From assembly GCA_017643395.1 (NCBI GenBank), contig JAEPNP010000001.1:1487001-1551000 (forward strand): 64,000 bases of DNA. The letters run 5' to 3'. Positions within the stretch are counted from its first letter, which is position 1, and every line of letters begins with the position of its first letter. Positions 10,126 to 18,527 of the stretch are shown here, piece by piece. The DNA is from Rhodothermales bacterium (lineage in GTDB: Bacteria; Bacteroidota; Rhodothermia; Rhodothermales; UBA10348). The notes beneath the pieces were generated by a model. It was not told the DNA's origin and did not search any database. It worked only from the letters and a program-made list of their open reading frames with translations. A program made the position numbers and the translations under genes.

Positions 10126-11301
10126 CTATCGCGCGCCCTGAGTGGGCGAAACGAAACCGTCCTCCCACGCCTCCGAAATCTCGAGCCCGCGGGCCTTCAG
10201 CGCGTCGAGCAGCAATTGGCCGGGAATCACCACCTCAGGAGGAGCAACCCCGCCACCGGGCACGTTGCCGGCCGCGATGTGCCGCGCAATCGCTGCCGCG
10301 GGGATGGCGGTGCAATGCTTCATCGCACTGATGCCCTGCGTCGGGTCGGCGTACTGAATGAGCTCGTAACGCAGCGTACGCGGCACACCGTTCACCTTGC
10401 CGTGAATGACGATGCGCATGAGCACGACATCCCGCTGGTGGCCCCCAAGCCGCTGCCGCATCCGCCGAACAAGCACGTCTCGATAGGTCAGATGCGTGCG
10501 TACGTCGAGACTCTTGGCCTCGGCGAAACCCAATCCGATGACGAAGCGCATACGGTCCGCGTGGCCAGGCCATCGGATGGTCTTCAGATCCAAGGTTCGC
10601 ACCTTTCCTTTGAGGCGCTCCGGAAGGGTTGCCAGGCCGCCCGCCGTACAAAACGCCTCGAGGTCCTCGAAGCCCTCGCCGAATGAGATGTCCTCCAGCC
10701 GGGTGAGGGGCTCACACCTGGTGACCTCACCGTTCTCGATGAGTTCGACCGGGCCCGTGTAGTCGTCGAGCACCTTTTCGGCGGACCAGGAGAAATTGAA
10801 CTTGAATGGCGGCTTGGGATCCTGGGGAATCGCGCCCACCCGGATGAAGGCCGCGTCCGGGTCGTCAAAGCGGTCGACTCCGTGCAGGCAGAGCACGTTG
10901 ACCAGGCCGGGCGCGATGCCGCAGCCAGGTACCACCCAAAGCCCCGCAGACTCGGCCAGATTCTGAAGATGGGCCAGGTCCGCTACTTCGTGATCGGAGG
11001 TACCCAGGTCGCAGTAGTGGCAGCCGTGTTCGAGCGCCAACCTGACCAGTTCGGGGATGCGGTCATTGGGAATCGCTCCCACCACCGCATCACATCGCTC
11101 CAGAATTGGCGCCATGGCGTCCGCATCGCGGGCCGATACCTGATAACTGCGCAACTTGTCGGACGAAATACTGCGCGAGATGTCCGCGAGGGCGCGGGCA
11201 CTCGTGTCACAGATGTGGACGTCCGTGATCTCGTCTGAAGCCGCGAGGTCGCGGGCAATCGCGGAGCCGACGGCTCCCGCTCCGATCACAAGAATGCGCA
11301 T
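10126..11301 (-). CDS. Saccharopine dehydrogenase-like NAD(P)-binding protein
   Basis: A 391-residue protein with an N-terminal Rossmann fold (GAGAVGSA at residues 7-14), the helix and strand order of the saccharopine dehydrogenase NADP domain, and a C-terminal half of the Lys9/LYS1-like type (GCGIAPGLVNVLCLHG near 150-165). Relatives act in lysine metabolism (saccharopine dehydrogenase or lysine 6-dehydrogenase) or in polyamine synthesis (carboxynorspermidine synthase); sequence alone does not decide. It starts at the ATG at 11301, divergent from the phosphofructokinase across a 143-base control region with a palindrome. No lysine or polyamine gene is adjacent. Its 3' end faces the repeat island. 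Confidence 0.82.
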   Translation of the reverse strand: MRILVIGAGAVGSAIARDLAASDEITDVHICDTSARALADISRSISSDKLRSYQVSARDADAMAPILERCDAVVGAIPNDRIPELVRLALEHGCHYCDLGTSDHEVADLAHLQNLAESAGLWVVPGCGIAPGLVNVLCLHGVDRFDDPDAAFIRVGAIPQDPKPPFKFNFSWSAEKVLDDYTGPVELIENGEVTRCEPLTRLEDISFGEGFEDLEAFCTAGGLATLPERLKGKVRTLDLKTIRWPGHADRMRFVIGLGFAEAKSLDVRTHLTYRDVLVRRMRQRLGGHQRDVVLMRIVIHGKVNGVPRTLRYELIQYADPTQGISAMKHCTAIPAAAIARHIAAGNVPGGGVAPPEVVIPGQLLLDALKARGLEISEAWEDGFVSPTQGAR

Positions 11302-11328
11302 GGCACGACGTAGGGGATGGGCGATGGG

Positions 11329-11356
11329 TCAAGATAGGCCGGGCAGTCGTGAACAA
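11329..11356 (-). promoter_or_regulatory. Candidate promoter for the saccharopine-dehydrogenase-like gene
   Basis: On the minus strand TTG (11356-11354) is followed after 17 bases by TATCTTGA (11336-11329). The same TATCTTG box occurs upstream of ku at a similar spacing. It lies 28 bases or more before the ATG at 11301. Pattern match only. Confidence 0.3.
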
Positions 11357-11364
11357 GCCGTAAA

Positions 11365-11378
11365 CGGAAGCGCTTCCG
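11365..11378. promoter_or_regulatory. Perfect 14-bp palindrome between divergent promoters, candidate LacI-type operator
   Basis: CGGAAGCGCTTCCG is a perfect dyad with a central CG step and the AAGCGCTT core seen in operators of the LacI/GalR family (including catabolite-response elements). It sits midway between the candidate promoters of the two divergent genes, 9 bases from one TTG box and 12 from the other. No LacI-family gene is in the window, so the regulator is unknown. Confidence 0.45.
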
Positions 11379-11390
11379 GGGTCGGCGTCG

Positions 11391-11421
11391 TTGTCGCAAG
11401 CAGGGGCTCCGTCTATGTTTG
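11391..11421 (+). promoter_or_regulatory. Candidate Bacteroidota-type promoter for phosphofructokinase
   Basis: TTG (11391-11393), 20 bases, then TATGTTTG (11414-11421), an exact match to TAnnTTTG at the expected spacing. The ATG at 11445 is 23 bases beyond, so the transcript would have a very short leader. This is the best promoter match in the window. Confidence 0.52.
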
Positions 11422-11444
11422 CGCGGGCATAAACCGAGTTGCAC

Positions 11445-12638
11445 ATGGCGTACAAGGGCACCATTGGAATCCTCACCGGGGGCGGAGACGTCCCCGGCCT
11501 GAACCCGGCAATCCGGGCGGTCACCATCCGGGCCATCCGTGAAGGATACCGTGTGATCGGTCTTCGCCGAGGCTGGGCTGGTCTCGTCGACATGGTCCGG
11601 GAGCAGGGAGCCGACAACAGCGAGAACTTTGTGGAGCTCACCGAGAACGTGGTGAATCGCGCCGGACGTACCGGCGGCACGTTCCTTCATTCCAGCCGGA
11701 CCCGCCCCAGCCACCTGCCCCTTGCCCGCGTGCCAACACACGTGACCGGCTACGAAGACGAGTTCAACGACATGACGCCCGAGGTCATGAAGAACCTGGA
11801 GTGGCTCGGTGTCGACTACCTGATTCCGATCGGCGGCGACGACACGCTCAGCTACGGTCACCGGTTGCATCAGGAGGGGATGAAGGTGGTTGCCATTCCG
11901 AAGACGATGGACAATGACGTGCCCGGCACGGACTACTGCATCGGATTCGGGACCTGCATTACGCGCACCATCGAACTGGCGCACGCACTTCGCACCAGCG
12001 CGGGCAGCCACGAGCGCTTCTTGGTCATTGAGGTCTTTGGGCGATACGCCGGTTTCACGGCCCTGCTTCCAACCATGGCAGGGGCGGCGGACCGTTGCGT
12101 AATACCAGAGCACCCGGTAGACATTGAACAGCTCGCCGAGCTCATGGTCGCGGATCGCAACCGCCACCCGAGCAAGTATGCCGTAGTGCTGGTGTCAGAA
12201 GGCGCCACGATGGCGCACCACGATGGCATGAGTTTCGAGGGCGAGGAGGCCGATCAATACGGTCACAAAAAGCTCGGCGGCATCGGCGACAAGGTGGCTT
12301 CAGACCTCAAGGCGCTCAGCCCCAAGTACAACAACGGTCAGCGCATCAATGTGGTCAGTCAGCGGCTGGGGTATCTGGTTCGCTGCGGCGATCCCGACGC
12401 GCTGGATTCCATCGTGCCCATGGCGTTCGGAAACCTGGCGCTGGACCTGATCCTGCAGGGCACCTCAGGCAGGCTCGTCAGCGTTCGCAACGGTACGTAC
12501 GACAACGTTCCGATCGATGTGGTCATCGGCACGAAGAAGGTGGTCGATGTGGCCAAGTACTACAATACCGAGCGCCTGCGCCCGCAGTACAAGAGCTTCA
12601 ATCGCCGGCCGGTGTTCATTATGACCAGCGACGTGTAG
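11445..12638 (+). CDS. 6-phosphofructokinase, predicted pyrophosphate-dependent type
   Basis: A 397-residue cytoplasmic glycolytic enzyme that phosphorylates fructose 6-phosphate. The N-terminal GILTGGGDVPGLN (residues 8-20), SAGSHERFLVIEVFGRYAG and PKTMDND (152-158) are family motifs. The phosphoryl-donor site reads GGDDT (130-134) where ATP enzymes have GGDG, and PKT where ATP enzymes have PGT. In this family Asp and Lys at those places mark pyrophosphate-dependent or mixed-donor enzymes, so PPi use is predicted, not shown. I chose the ATG at 11445 over a TTG two codons earlier. It is preceded by a good promoter match and a palindrome, and it converges on an ABC permease. Confidence 0.92.
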   Translation: MAYKGTIGILTGGGDVPGLNPAIRAVTIRAIREGYRVIGLRRGWAGLVDMVREQGADNSENFVELTENVVNRAGRTGGTFLHSSRTRPSHLPLARVPTHVTGYEDEFNDMTPEVMKNLEWLGVDYLIPIGGDDTLSYGHRLHQEGMKVVAIPKTMDNDVPGTDYCIGFGTCITRTIELAHALRTSAGSHERFLVIEVFGRYAGFTALLPTMAGAADRCVIPEHPVDIEQLAELMVADRNRHPSKYAVVLVSEGATMAHHDGMSFEGEEADQYGHKKLGGIGDKVASDLKALSPKYNNGQRINVVSQRLGYLVRCGDPDALDSIVPMAFGNLALDLILQGTSGRLVSVRNGTYDNVPIDVVIGTKKVVDVAKYYNTERLRPQYKSFNRRPVFIMTSDV

Positions 12639-12668
12639 GTCGAGGGGCTCCCAGGCTTGCGCGCCCCG

Positions 12669-12689
12669 GCCGCGTGAACGCTCCGCGGC
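12669..12689. terminator. Hairpin between convergent genes, possible bidirectional terminator
   Basis: GCCGCG (12669-12674), a nine-base loop, then CGCGGC (12684-12689). It lies in the 63-base gap between the stops of the phosphofructokinase and the ABC permease, inside an outer inverted repeat GTGTAGG/CCTACAC (12633-12639, 12701-12707). There is no T tract, so its role is uncertain. Confidence 0.3.
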
Positions 12690-12701
12690 ATGACTCCGGC
12701 C

Positions 12702-14378
12702 CTACACCGCCGCCTGATCGGCGCTGGCACCCATCCATCGCACAACCAGCGTGGAGAGCCCTACCAGCACCATCAGCAGCACCGAGTACGCCGCCGCCGC
12801 GCCGAAGTCGTACAGCCTGAGCTGCGCCAGAATCTCCACGGAGATGGGCCTGTTCGCAAAGTTGTAAAGCAGAATCGAACTGACGAATTCCCCGAGTGCG
12901 GCTACAAACGTCAACAGAGCACCCGCCAGAATGGAAGGACCGAGCACAGGCAGCATGACCCGTCGAAGCGTGGTCAGCGTCCTGGCGCCAAGGTCCATCG
13001 AGGCCTCGGACAACCGAGGGTCATAGGCCTCCAGCCCAGCTATGGTGGCTCGTACCACCAGCGGGATGTTTCGGATGAAGTAGGCCAAAGGCAGCAGCCA
13101 GAACGTGCCCACCAGAACCTGTCCAAACCCGGCAACTGACGGCTGGTTGAACGTGACGATCAGGTTGATCGCGATCACGGTTCCGGGAATCGCGAACGGC
13201 AGCATGGCTACGGTGCGAAAGACAGCCCGGCCGCGAATGGTGCCCTGCTGAATCAGCAAGGCGGCAGCCACGCCGAATACCACGTTGGCTGCGGTGGCCA
13301 TCGATGCCATCACCAGTGAGTTGCGGATGGGCTCGAACACATCCGGCTGCGAAAAAAGCGCGCCGTAGTTGGCCAGCGTGTAGGCCTGTGGCATGACCTG
13401 ATACGTCCAGGATCCTTCCTTCACAAACGAGATGAGCACAATGACAGCGATAGGCAGCAGGAGCACCGTCAGCGTGATCGCTCCCAGCAAGACCGCAAGC
13501 GCCCGCGCCCAGCCGGAGCGGACTGGAAGTGGAGGTGCACCCGCTCCCTTGCTGGCGGTGCCTCGAGTCTTGCTGCGTCGATCCACCTCAATCAATGCCA
13601 AAAAAACCAGGCAGATGACCGTGAGCAGGCTGGCCACGGCGGCAGACATCTCCAGATTCCCGTTCGTCTTGTAGTTGTAGATCTGCAGCGTCAGGAAATT
13701 CTCGGTGCCGGCAAACAGGAGTGGCGCGGTGAATGACGCCATCGAAATCATGAACACCAGAAGCGATGCGCTCACCAATGCCGGGCGAAGGAGCGGCAGC
13801 ATCACCCGCCGGAACGTGGTGAATCCACCGGCGCCGAGATCGGCGGAAGCCTCGAGAACGGATCGATCGAGACTGCGCAGCGCCGCCGAGACGAACAGGT
13901 AGAAGTACACGTAGAACGAATAGACGTGCACCAACCACACGGCCCACAGTCCTTCAAACGCAAAGGGCACCGACTCCAGAGACAGCACTTCCTGAATCCC
14001 CCTGGGAAGTATGCCGGACTCGCCGTATAGGAACAGAAACGCCAGAACGCCGACCAGCGGAGGCAACGCCAGCGGCAACGCCGCGACCGCCATGAGCAGT
14101 CGCCTCATGGGAAAGGAAAACCGGAAAAATCCGTAGGCCATGGCCGTACCGATTACACCCGCTCCGAGAACAGAGGCCACCGAAATCCAGACCGAGTTCC
14201 AGAGGGCACGCACGTTTGCGTTGCCGCGACCTGCAAACATGTCTGAGAGCCCATCGGCCGAAAGCCCGGCCGCAAACATGCGCAGGCTTGGATACAGCAC
14301 GTACGCGAGCAGGATCAGCCCGACCGGCACGGCGAGCGCCCAGGATCGGCGACGATCCAGAAGCGCCGCAGCACTCAC
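12702..14378 (-). CDS. Two-domain ABC transporter permease (iron/thiamine type)
   Basis: A 558-residue inner-membrane protein with about twelve hydrophobic segments in two halves, each with a BPD_transp_1 domain. The EAA loops that contact the ATPase are EASADLGA (residues 176-183) and EASMDLGA in the second half. Fused permeases of this shape belong to the FbpB/ThiP group, which imports ferric iron, thiamine or similar solutes. No ATPase or solute-binding gene is adjacent, so it is an orphan here. The start is a GTG at 14378 that overlaps the recR stop by four bases (GTGA), making it the last gene of the dnaX-ebfC-recR operon. A hydrophilic linker near 270-290 separates the halves. Confidence 0.87.
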   Translation of the reverse strand: MSAAALLDRRRSWALAVPVGLILLAYVLYPSLRMFAAGLSADGLSDMFAGRGNANVRALWNSVWISVASVLGAGVIGTAMAYGFFRFSFPMRRLLMAVAALPLALPPLVGVLAFLFLYGESGILPRGIQEVLSLESVPFAFEGLWAVWLVHVYSFYVYFYLFVSAALRSLDRSVLEASADLGAGGFTTFRRVMLPLLRPALVSASLLVFMISMASFTAPLLFAGTENFLTLQIYNYKTNGNLEMSAAVASLLTVICLVFLALIEVDRRSKTRGTASKGAGAPPLPVRSGWARALAVLLGAITLTVLLLPIAVIVLISFVKEGSWTYQVMPQAYTLANYGALFSQPDVFEPIRNSLVMASMATAANVVFGVAAALLIQQGTIRGRAVFRTVAMLPFAIPGTVIAINLIVTFNQPSVAGFGQVLVGTFWLLPLAYFIRNIPLVVRATIAGLEAYDPRLSEASMDLGARTLTTLRRVMLPVLGPSILAGALLTFVAALGEFVSSILLYNFANRPISVEILAQLRLYDFGAAAAYSVLLMVLVGLSTLVVRWMGASADQAAV

Positions 14379-15010
14379 AGGCTGGCGCGGCCTTCCAGGG
14401 CGCGGGTCAACGTGGCCTCGTCGGCAAACTCCAGGTCTCCTCCAATGGGCAGCCCACGGGCGATGCGCGAGACGCGCACTCCGAACGGATCGAGCAGCTG
14501 CCCCAGGTAATACGCGGTGGTATCGCCCTCCACATTCGGGTTCATGGCGAGGATGATCTCGCCGATGGCCACCGGCGGTGCGTCATCGTCCAGCGGATCG
14601 GCGTGTCCGTCGTGCACACGCTGCACCAGCTCCCGAATGCGCAGGTCCTCCGGCCCAATTCCGTCCAGAGGGGAGATTACGCCGCCGAGTACGTGGTAAA
14701 GGCCGTCGAATTCGTTGGTACGCTCGATGGCGAGCACGTCATTCGGCTCCTCCACCACGCAGAGCAGGCTCCGGTCACGCCGCGGCGCGCGACAGATGGG
14801 GCAGGGCTGCTGGTCAGTGACGTTGTAGCACACCTCGCAGGTGGTCACGTTGTCCTTGACCGCCACCAGCGCCTCGGCCAGCGCCGTCACTTCCTCTCGG
14901 CTCATCTTGAGGATGTAGGAGGCCAGTCGGCGCGCCGTCTTGCGACCTATCGTCGGCAGCTTCGCAAACTGCTCGATCAGGGCCTCGACAGACTCCGAGG
15001 TAAACTGCAC
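14375..15010 (-). CDS. recR: Recombination mediator protein RecR
   Basis: A 211-residue protein that works with RecF and RecO to load RecA on gapped DNA. It has the N-terminal helix-hairpin-helix ([14 protein letters not shown]), a four-Cys zinc site at Cys58, Cys61, Cys70 and Cys73 (CEVC, CPIC), a Toprim domain from about residue 82, and the C-terminal [17 protein letters not shown] motif. The start is a GTG at 15010. It follows ebfC by six bases and overlaps the permease by four. The order dnaX-ebfC-recR is conserved across many bacteria and supports the call. Confidence 0.96.
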   Translation of the reverse strand: MQFTSESVEALIEQFAKLPTIGRKTARRLASYILKMSREEVTALAEALVAVKDNVTTCEVCYNVTDQQPCPICRAPRRDRSLLCVVEEPNDVLAIERTNEFDGLYHVLGGVISPLDGIGPEDLRIRELVQRVHDGHADPLDDDAPPVAIGEIILAMNPNVEGDTTAYYLGQLLDPFGVRVSRIARGLPIGGDLEFADEATLTRALEGRASL

Positions 15011-15016
15011 GGACTG

Positions 15017-15355
15017 CTACAGGCCCAGGTTGTTGAGATCCATGCCCGGGGGCAGGAAGGAGCCCGCTGCCTTTGACATTTCCTGCTTGGCCATTGCCGC
15101 AGCCTCATCCAGGGCTTTGTTGATACCGGCGATAATGAGGTCCTCCAGCATCTCCGGGTCCTGCGGGTCGATGACCTGCGGCTCAATCTTGATGGCCGTC
15201 ACACGCTGTGCGCCGTTGGCAGTCACCTGCACCATGCCGCCGCCTGCCTCCGCAATCACCGTGCGCTGCGCCAGCGCGTCCTGGGCTTCGGTCATCTTGC
15301 GCTGCATGTCCATCATGCGGCCGAACATATCGGCCATGTTGCCGCCTTCAGTCAT
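15017..15355 (-). CDS. ebfC: YbaB/EbfC family nucleoid-associated protein
   Basis: A 112-residue member of the small DNA-binding family that forms homodimers and sits between dnaX and recR in many genomes. The sequence DMFGRMMDMQRKMTEAQDAL and the following beta-rich GGGMVQVTANGAQRVTAIKI match the family. The first ATG is at 15355; an ATG six codons later (15337, MADMFGR) fits the family start as well and may be the true one. The C-terminal Gly/Leu tail is typical. Confidence 0.92.
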   Translation of the reverse strand: MTEGGNMADMFGRMMDMQRKMTEAQDALAQRTVIAEAGGGMVQVTANGAQRVTAIKIEPQVIDPQDPEMLEDLIIAGINKALDEAAAMAKQEMSKAAGSFLPPGMDLNNLGL

Positions 15356-15394
15356 CTTCAGGTCTCTTGGTTTTTGGGGTGGAGCCGAGCGGCC

Positions 15395-17449
15395 TCACCA
15401 TACGATTTCCCCGCCGAAGCGCTCCATCAGCAGCTTCATGGCCGGGTATTCTTCACAGATCTTGCGGAGGGCCTCCTGCGGGTCGACATCGCTGACCGTG
15501 ACATCCTCCTCGTGGCGCACGGTGCCATTGATTTCAAAGTCGATGCGCTGGACTTCCGGGCGTCCGATTTCGGCCAGTCCCTGGATGATCTCATCATGCG
15601 CCTCGCGCAGAACGCGGGCGTGGAATTCGTCCGGCACCACCAGGGTGACAGTCGTGGCGTCCCGGATCTCGGCCTGCGCATGCTGCAGCAACGCTCCCAG
15701 GTGGATCTTTGCGGTTCGCACTTTTTCGACGACGGCCTCCCATTCTTCCACGGACTCGCCCACGGCAGCCGGCGCCTCCATGACGGCCACATCCGCCTGG
15801 GCCTTTTCGTCCGGGCGGTCCAGTGCAGGCCTGCTCAGCGCCGGGGCTCCGAAAATGTCCATGGATCCGCCGCCTCCCTGGTTGAAAAGGGCAGGCTGTG
15901 CGGGCGATGGGCGCTGTGGCGCGGGCGATGGGCTGGGTGCCGGCTCCGAGCGCAGTGCGGGCTCGAAGGGCTCGGGTGGGGGCGGCGTTTCGGCGGCCTG
16001 CTCCGGCTCCGCTGCGGCGGGCTTCGGCTGCGCGGGTCTGGCGGTCGGCTGATCCTGCGGCGCGGCGGACGTCGCCGCCGGTTCGGGCTCAGGCTCCTGC
16101 TGGGCGGTCTCGGCGGGCGTCTCCGCTGCGGCGGCTTCGACGGCGACCGGCTTGGGCGCGCGGGGCTTCGCCACCGATCCCGAGGTCGCCGCAGGCTCGG
16201 GTTTGGCTGCCGCCGGCGTGGTCGATTCAACGGGCCGCGCCACCGGTGCCTCCGCCAGCGGCGCGTCGCTCGGCGCGGGCAGTCCCGCATCGCGGGCCAT
16301 CTTCTTCACCAACTCCAGCGCTTCCCGCAGGTCCGTGGTGGCGGGCATGGAAGCCATGCGGACCAGAGCGAGCTCCAGCCGGAGCCGCGGCTGGCGGGCC
16401 ACACGGAGTCCGTCGAGCGTGCGGTCTATGGTGGACAGGAGCCGCAGAATCTGGGTTTCCGTCAGGGACTGGGCGTCCCGTGCGTAGCGCTGCCGGGTGG
16501 CCTCGGCGGCCTCAATGAGGTCCGTGTCGGGCATGGTCCGGGCGACCAGCAGATTGCGCAGGTGCTCGGCAAGTCCATCCAGGAATTCCTGGAGGTCGTA
16601 CCCGCTGGACACCACCCGGTCCACAAGCGCAAGCATGCCCGCCGTGTCGCGGTGGGCGATGTGGGTGGTGACCTCAAAGAAGAGCTCCTCACTGACGACG
16701 CCCAGCGCCTCGACAAGCCGATCCTGCTGGAGGTCATCGCCGCAAAGCGATACGGCCTGGTCAAAAACGGAGAGCGCATCGCGCAGAGCCCCGTCTCCCT
16801 TTCGGGCAATCAACATCAGCGAGCCATCGTCGGCCGAGATGCCCTCCGACGTGCAGATCTCCGCCAGCCGGGATACGATCTCCTGGACCGGAATACGCCG
16901 AAAATCGAACCGCTGGCACCGACTCTGGATGGTGGGCAACACCTTGTGCGGTTCGGTGGTCGCGAAGATGAACAGGGCGTGGGCCGGAGGCTCTTCCAGC
17001 GTCTTCAGCAGCGCGTTGAACGCCTGCGTGGTCAGCATGTGGACCTCGTCCACGATGTAGACCTTCTTGCGATTGCCTTGCGGCGGGATGCGCACGGTCT
17101 CGCGCAGGTCCCGAATGTCGTCGACCTTGTTGTTGGAGGCCGCGTCGATTTCGATGATGTTGAGATTGCGGCCCTCTTCAAAGCTCCTGCACGACTCACA
17201 CTCCCGGCACGGTTCGGCGCTGTCCGTTCGTTCTTCCTGGGCCGTGGTGCAGTTGACGGCCTTGGCCAGAATGCGGGCGGCCGTCGTCTTCCCCACGCCG
17301 CGGGGACCCGTGAACAGGTAGGCCTGGGCCAGCCTGTCCAGGCGGATGGCGTTCTTCAGCGTCTCGGTCACGTGCTCCTGCGCCACAAGCTCGCCGAACA
17401 GCTGCGGGCGATACTTGCGCGCGGTGACCAGGAAACGGGTGTCGGGCAT
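15395..17449 (-). CDS. dnaX: DNA polymerase III subunit gamma/tau
   Basis: The 684-residue clamp-loader ATPase. Walker A is GPRGVGKT (residues 48-55), the zinc site is Cys67, Cys81, Cys84 and Cys87, Walker B/DExH is DEVH (134-137), and the AAA+ lid region follows to about 370. Residues about 390-560 are a Pro/Ala/Glu-rich linker of low complexity that joins the motor to a C-terminal tau-like domain of about 120 residues. I saw no obvious slippage heptamer for a frameshifted gamma form, but did not check every A run. It starts at an ATG at 17449 and heads the ebfC-recR-permease operon. The antisense strand is open over its whole length, which is a GC artefact. Confidence 0.96.
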   Translation of the reverse strand: MPDTRFLVTARKYRPQLFGELVAQEHVTETLKNAIRLDRLAQAYLFTGPRGVGKTTAARILAKAVNCTTAQEERTDSAEPCRECESCRSFEEGRNLNIIEIDAASNNKVDDIRDLRETVRIPPQGNRKKVYIVDEVHMLTTQAFNALLKTLEEPPAHALFIFATTEPHKVLPTIQSRCQRFDFRRIPVQEIVSRLAEICTSEGISADDGSLMLIARKGDGALRDALSVFDQAVSLCGDDLQQDRLVEALGVVSEELFFEVTTHIAHRDTAGMLALVDRVVSSGYDLQEFLDGLAEHLRNLLVARTMPDTDLIEAAEATRQRYARDAQSLTETQILRLLSTIDRTLDGLRVARQPRLRLELALVRMASMPATTDLREALELVKKMARDAGLPAPSDAPLAEAPVARPVESTTPAAAKPEPAATSGSVAKPRAPKPVAVEAAAAETPAETAQQEPEPEPAATSAAPQDQPTARPAQPKPAAAEPEQAAETPPPPEPFEPALRSEPAPSPSPAPQRPSPAQPALFNQGGGGSMDIFGAPALSRPALDRPDEKAQADVAVMEAPAAVGESVEEWEAVVEKVRTAKIHLGALLQHAQAEIRDATTVTLVVPDEFHARVLREAHDEIIQGLAEIGRPEVQRIDFEINGTVRHEEDVTVSDVDPQEALRKICEEYPAMKLLMERFGGEIVW

Positions 17450-17562
17450 GGTGGGTAGTGCTCGGAGGACGACCGCGAGCTGCCAATGTACGCGGTGGGA
17501 CCGAGGCTTACCGGAGCGTTTTTGGGCGGTTCCGGTCCAGACCGGGGAGGCGAGCGAGCTAC

Positions 17563-17958
17563 TCAGTCGGCCATGAGACGAAGCGGCAATACCGTGCGGG
17601 AGGGTGGAAATCCCTCACCGTCAGAAACATCCTCCTCGTAGACCTCGAGATGTCCGAGTTGGCTTTCCCGCACAACAAACTCCACGTCGAAACGGAACGG
17701 TCCGGCCCCGTCCACGCCGCCACCCATGGCGAAACCAGCCGCAAGCTGGGAGCCGTCCCGCGCCATCAGTCGCAACTGCACGTTCGACTCGAAGGTGCGT
17801 GAGCACCCGCGCACCTCCATCGGTGAGCGCACCTGCTGGCCGGCGCGCGGCTCGGTGACAATCACGTGGGCGGCGTCCAGTGGGGGGCACGGCACCAACC
17901 CGGCGGATTGGGACCGACAGCCGGCAGCAAGGAGGAGAGCGAACACAATCAAGCGCAT
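17563..17958 (-). CDS. Gmad2-domain lipoprotein
   Basis: A 131-residue predicted lipoprotein with a signal peptide and lipobox ending at Cys14 (LLLAAGC). The mature part has the pattern of the Gmad2 immunoglobulin-like domain: ITEP-type start (VTEPRAGQQVRSPMEVRG), a central SRTFESNVQLRL and a GPFRFDVEF strand. Gmad2 domains occur in spore-germination regulators and in secreted proteins of other bacteria; the molecular role is unknown. It lies upstream of dnaX on the same strand with a 113-base gap, and downstream of three GC-rich repeats. Confidence 0.75.
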   Translation of the reverse strand: MRLIVFALLLAAGCRSQSAGLVPCPPLDAAHVIVTEPRAGQQVRSPMEVRGCSRTFESNVQLRLMARDGSQLAAGFAMGGGVDGAGPFRFDVEFVVRESQLGHLEVYEEDVSDGEGFPPSRTVLPLRLMAD

Positions 17959-17981
17959 GCTGCAAATTGCCGTCTGCCGAC

Positions 17982-18098
17982 AGGGAGGTCAACCCCGGCG
18001 TGCCCGGGCACACCGGAACCGGGGAGGTCAACCGCCGGCGCAGCGGGCACACATCAGGATGCAGGCCGGTTAACCCCGGCACGCCCGGACCCACCGCC
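17982..18098. repeat. Three imperfect GC-rich direct repeats (about 37-40 bp)
   Basis: Copies at about 17982-18017, 18020-18059 and 18063-18098 share GGyyGGTyAACC-CCGGC-CCCGG-CAC. They fill most of the 149-base gap between two same-strand genes. They do not match the repeat families of the 9.3-10.1 kb island in sequence but have the same character: short, GC-rich, tandem, just outside a stop codon. Confidence 0.6.
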
Positions 18099-18107
18099 AC
18101 CTACCGA

Positions 18108-18527
18108 TTAGTCCGAGCGCGTGCCCAGGAACGTGGTCACCGCCGCGGATACCAACCCCTCGATCAGCAGGGCGCGGAAGTGAGATACCTGACCGCGGCT
18201 CATTCCCGTTGCGCTCAGCCCCAGCATTTCACTGGTTGCTGCGCGTGAATTCAGCAGCCATCGGAAATCGTCGGCAGAAATCGCCCCGGCGGCCAGCAGT
18301 CCGCTCCATTCGGCGAGATCATCTGCGGCTCCGTTGATGAAGCTCTGCGCGGTCTCCATGAGCTCGGCCCGGTACCCAGCCCAGTGGGTGCCGATGCCCC
18401 CGGAGACCGTCTTCAGGACCCTCCTTAGAAACAAACGAAAGTCCGGTCGCGATGGATAGGCTCTACCTGAGCGACTTCGCACCACGGACTCCAGTTCCGG
18501 AGAAAGCCTTGGAAGAGCGTTGTTCAT
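18108..18527 (-). CDS. Conserved-looking hypothetical protein
   Basis: A 139-residue protein I do not recognise. It has no signal peptide or clear membrane segment. Residues about 25-75 and 100-135 look helical and amphipathic, and it has no Cys. Its ATG overlaps the stop of the upstream lipoprotein by four bases (ATGA), so the two are almost certainly co-translated and may work together. The start at 18527 is the only good ATG. No function is proposed. Confidence 0.7.
   Translation of the reverse strand: MNNALPRLSPELESVVRSRSGRAYPSRPDFRLFLRRVLKTVSGGIGTHWAGYRAELMETAQSFINGAADDLAEWSGLLAAGAISADDFRWLLNSRAATSEMLGLSATGMSRGQVSHFRALLIEGLVSAAVTTFLGTRSD

Noticed and set aside
9085-10168. Several overlapping open frames on both strands through the repeat island, including Pro/Arg-rich repeat peptides
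   Set aside because: Three or more frames are open at once, periods of 52, 51 and 43 bases do not preserve one frame, and no start or family is conserved. Treated as non-coding repeat DNA.
15374-17458. 694-codon frame opposite dnaX
   Set aside because: It covers the same span as dnaX, is rich in Gly, Arg and Leu, and lacks domains. The dnaX frame has Walker A, zinc and DExH motifs.
17450-17562. Signal recognition particle RNA upstream of dnaX, its place in some bacteria
   Set aside because: The conserved SRP RNA core was not found on either strand. Only a short palindrome CCGGTCTGGACCGG is present.
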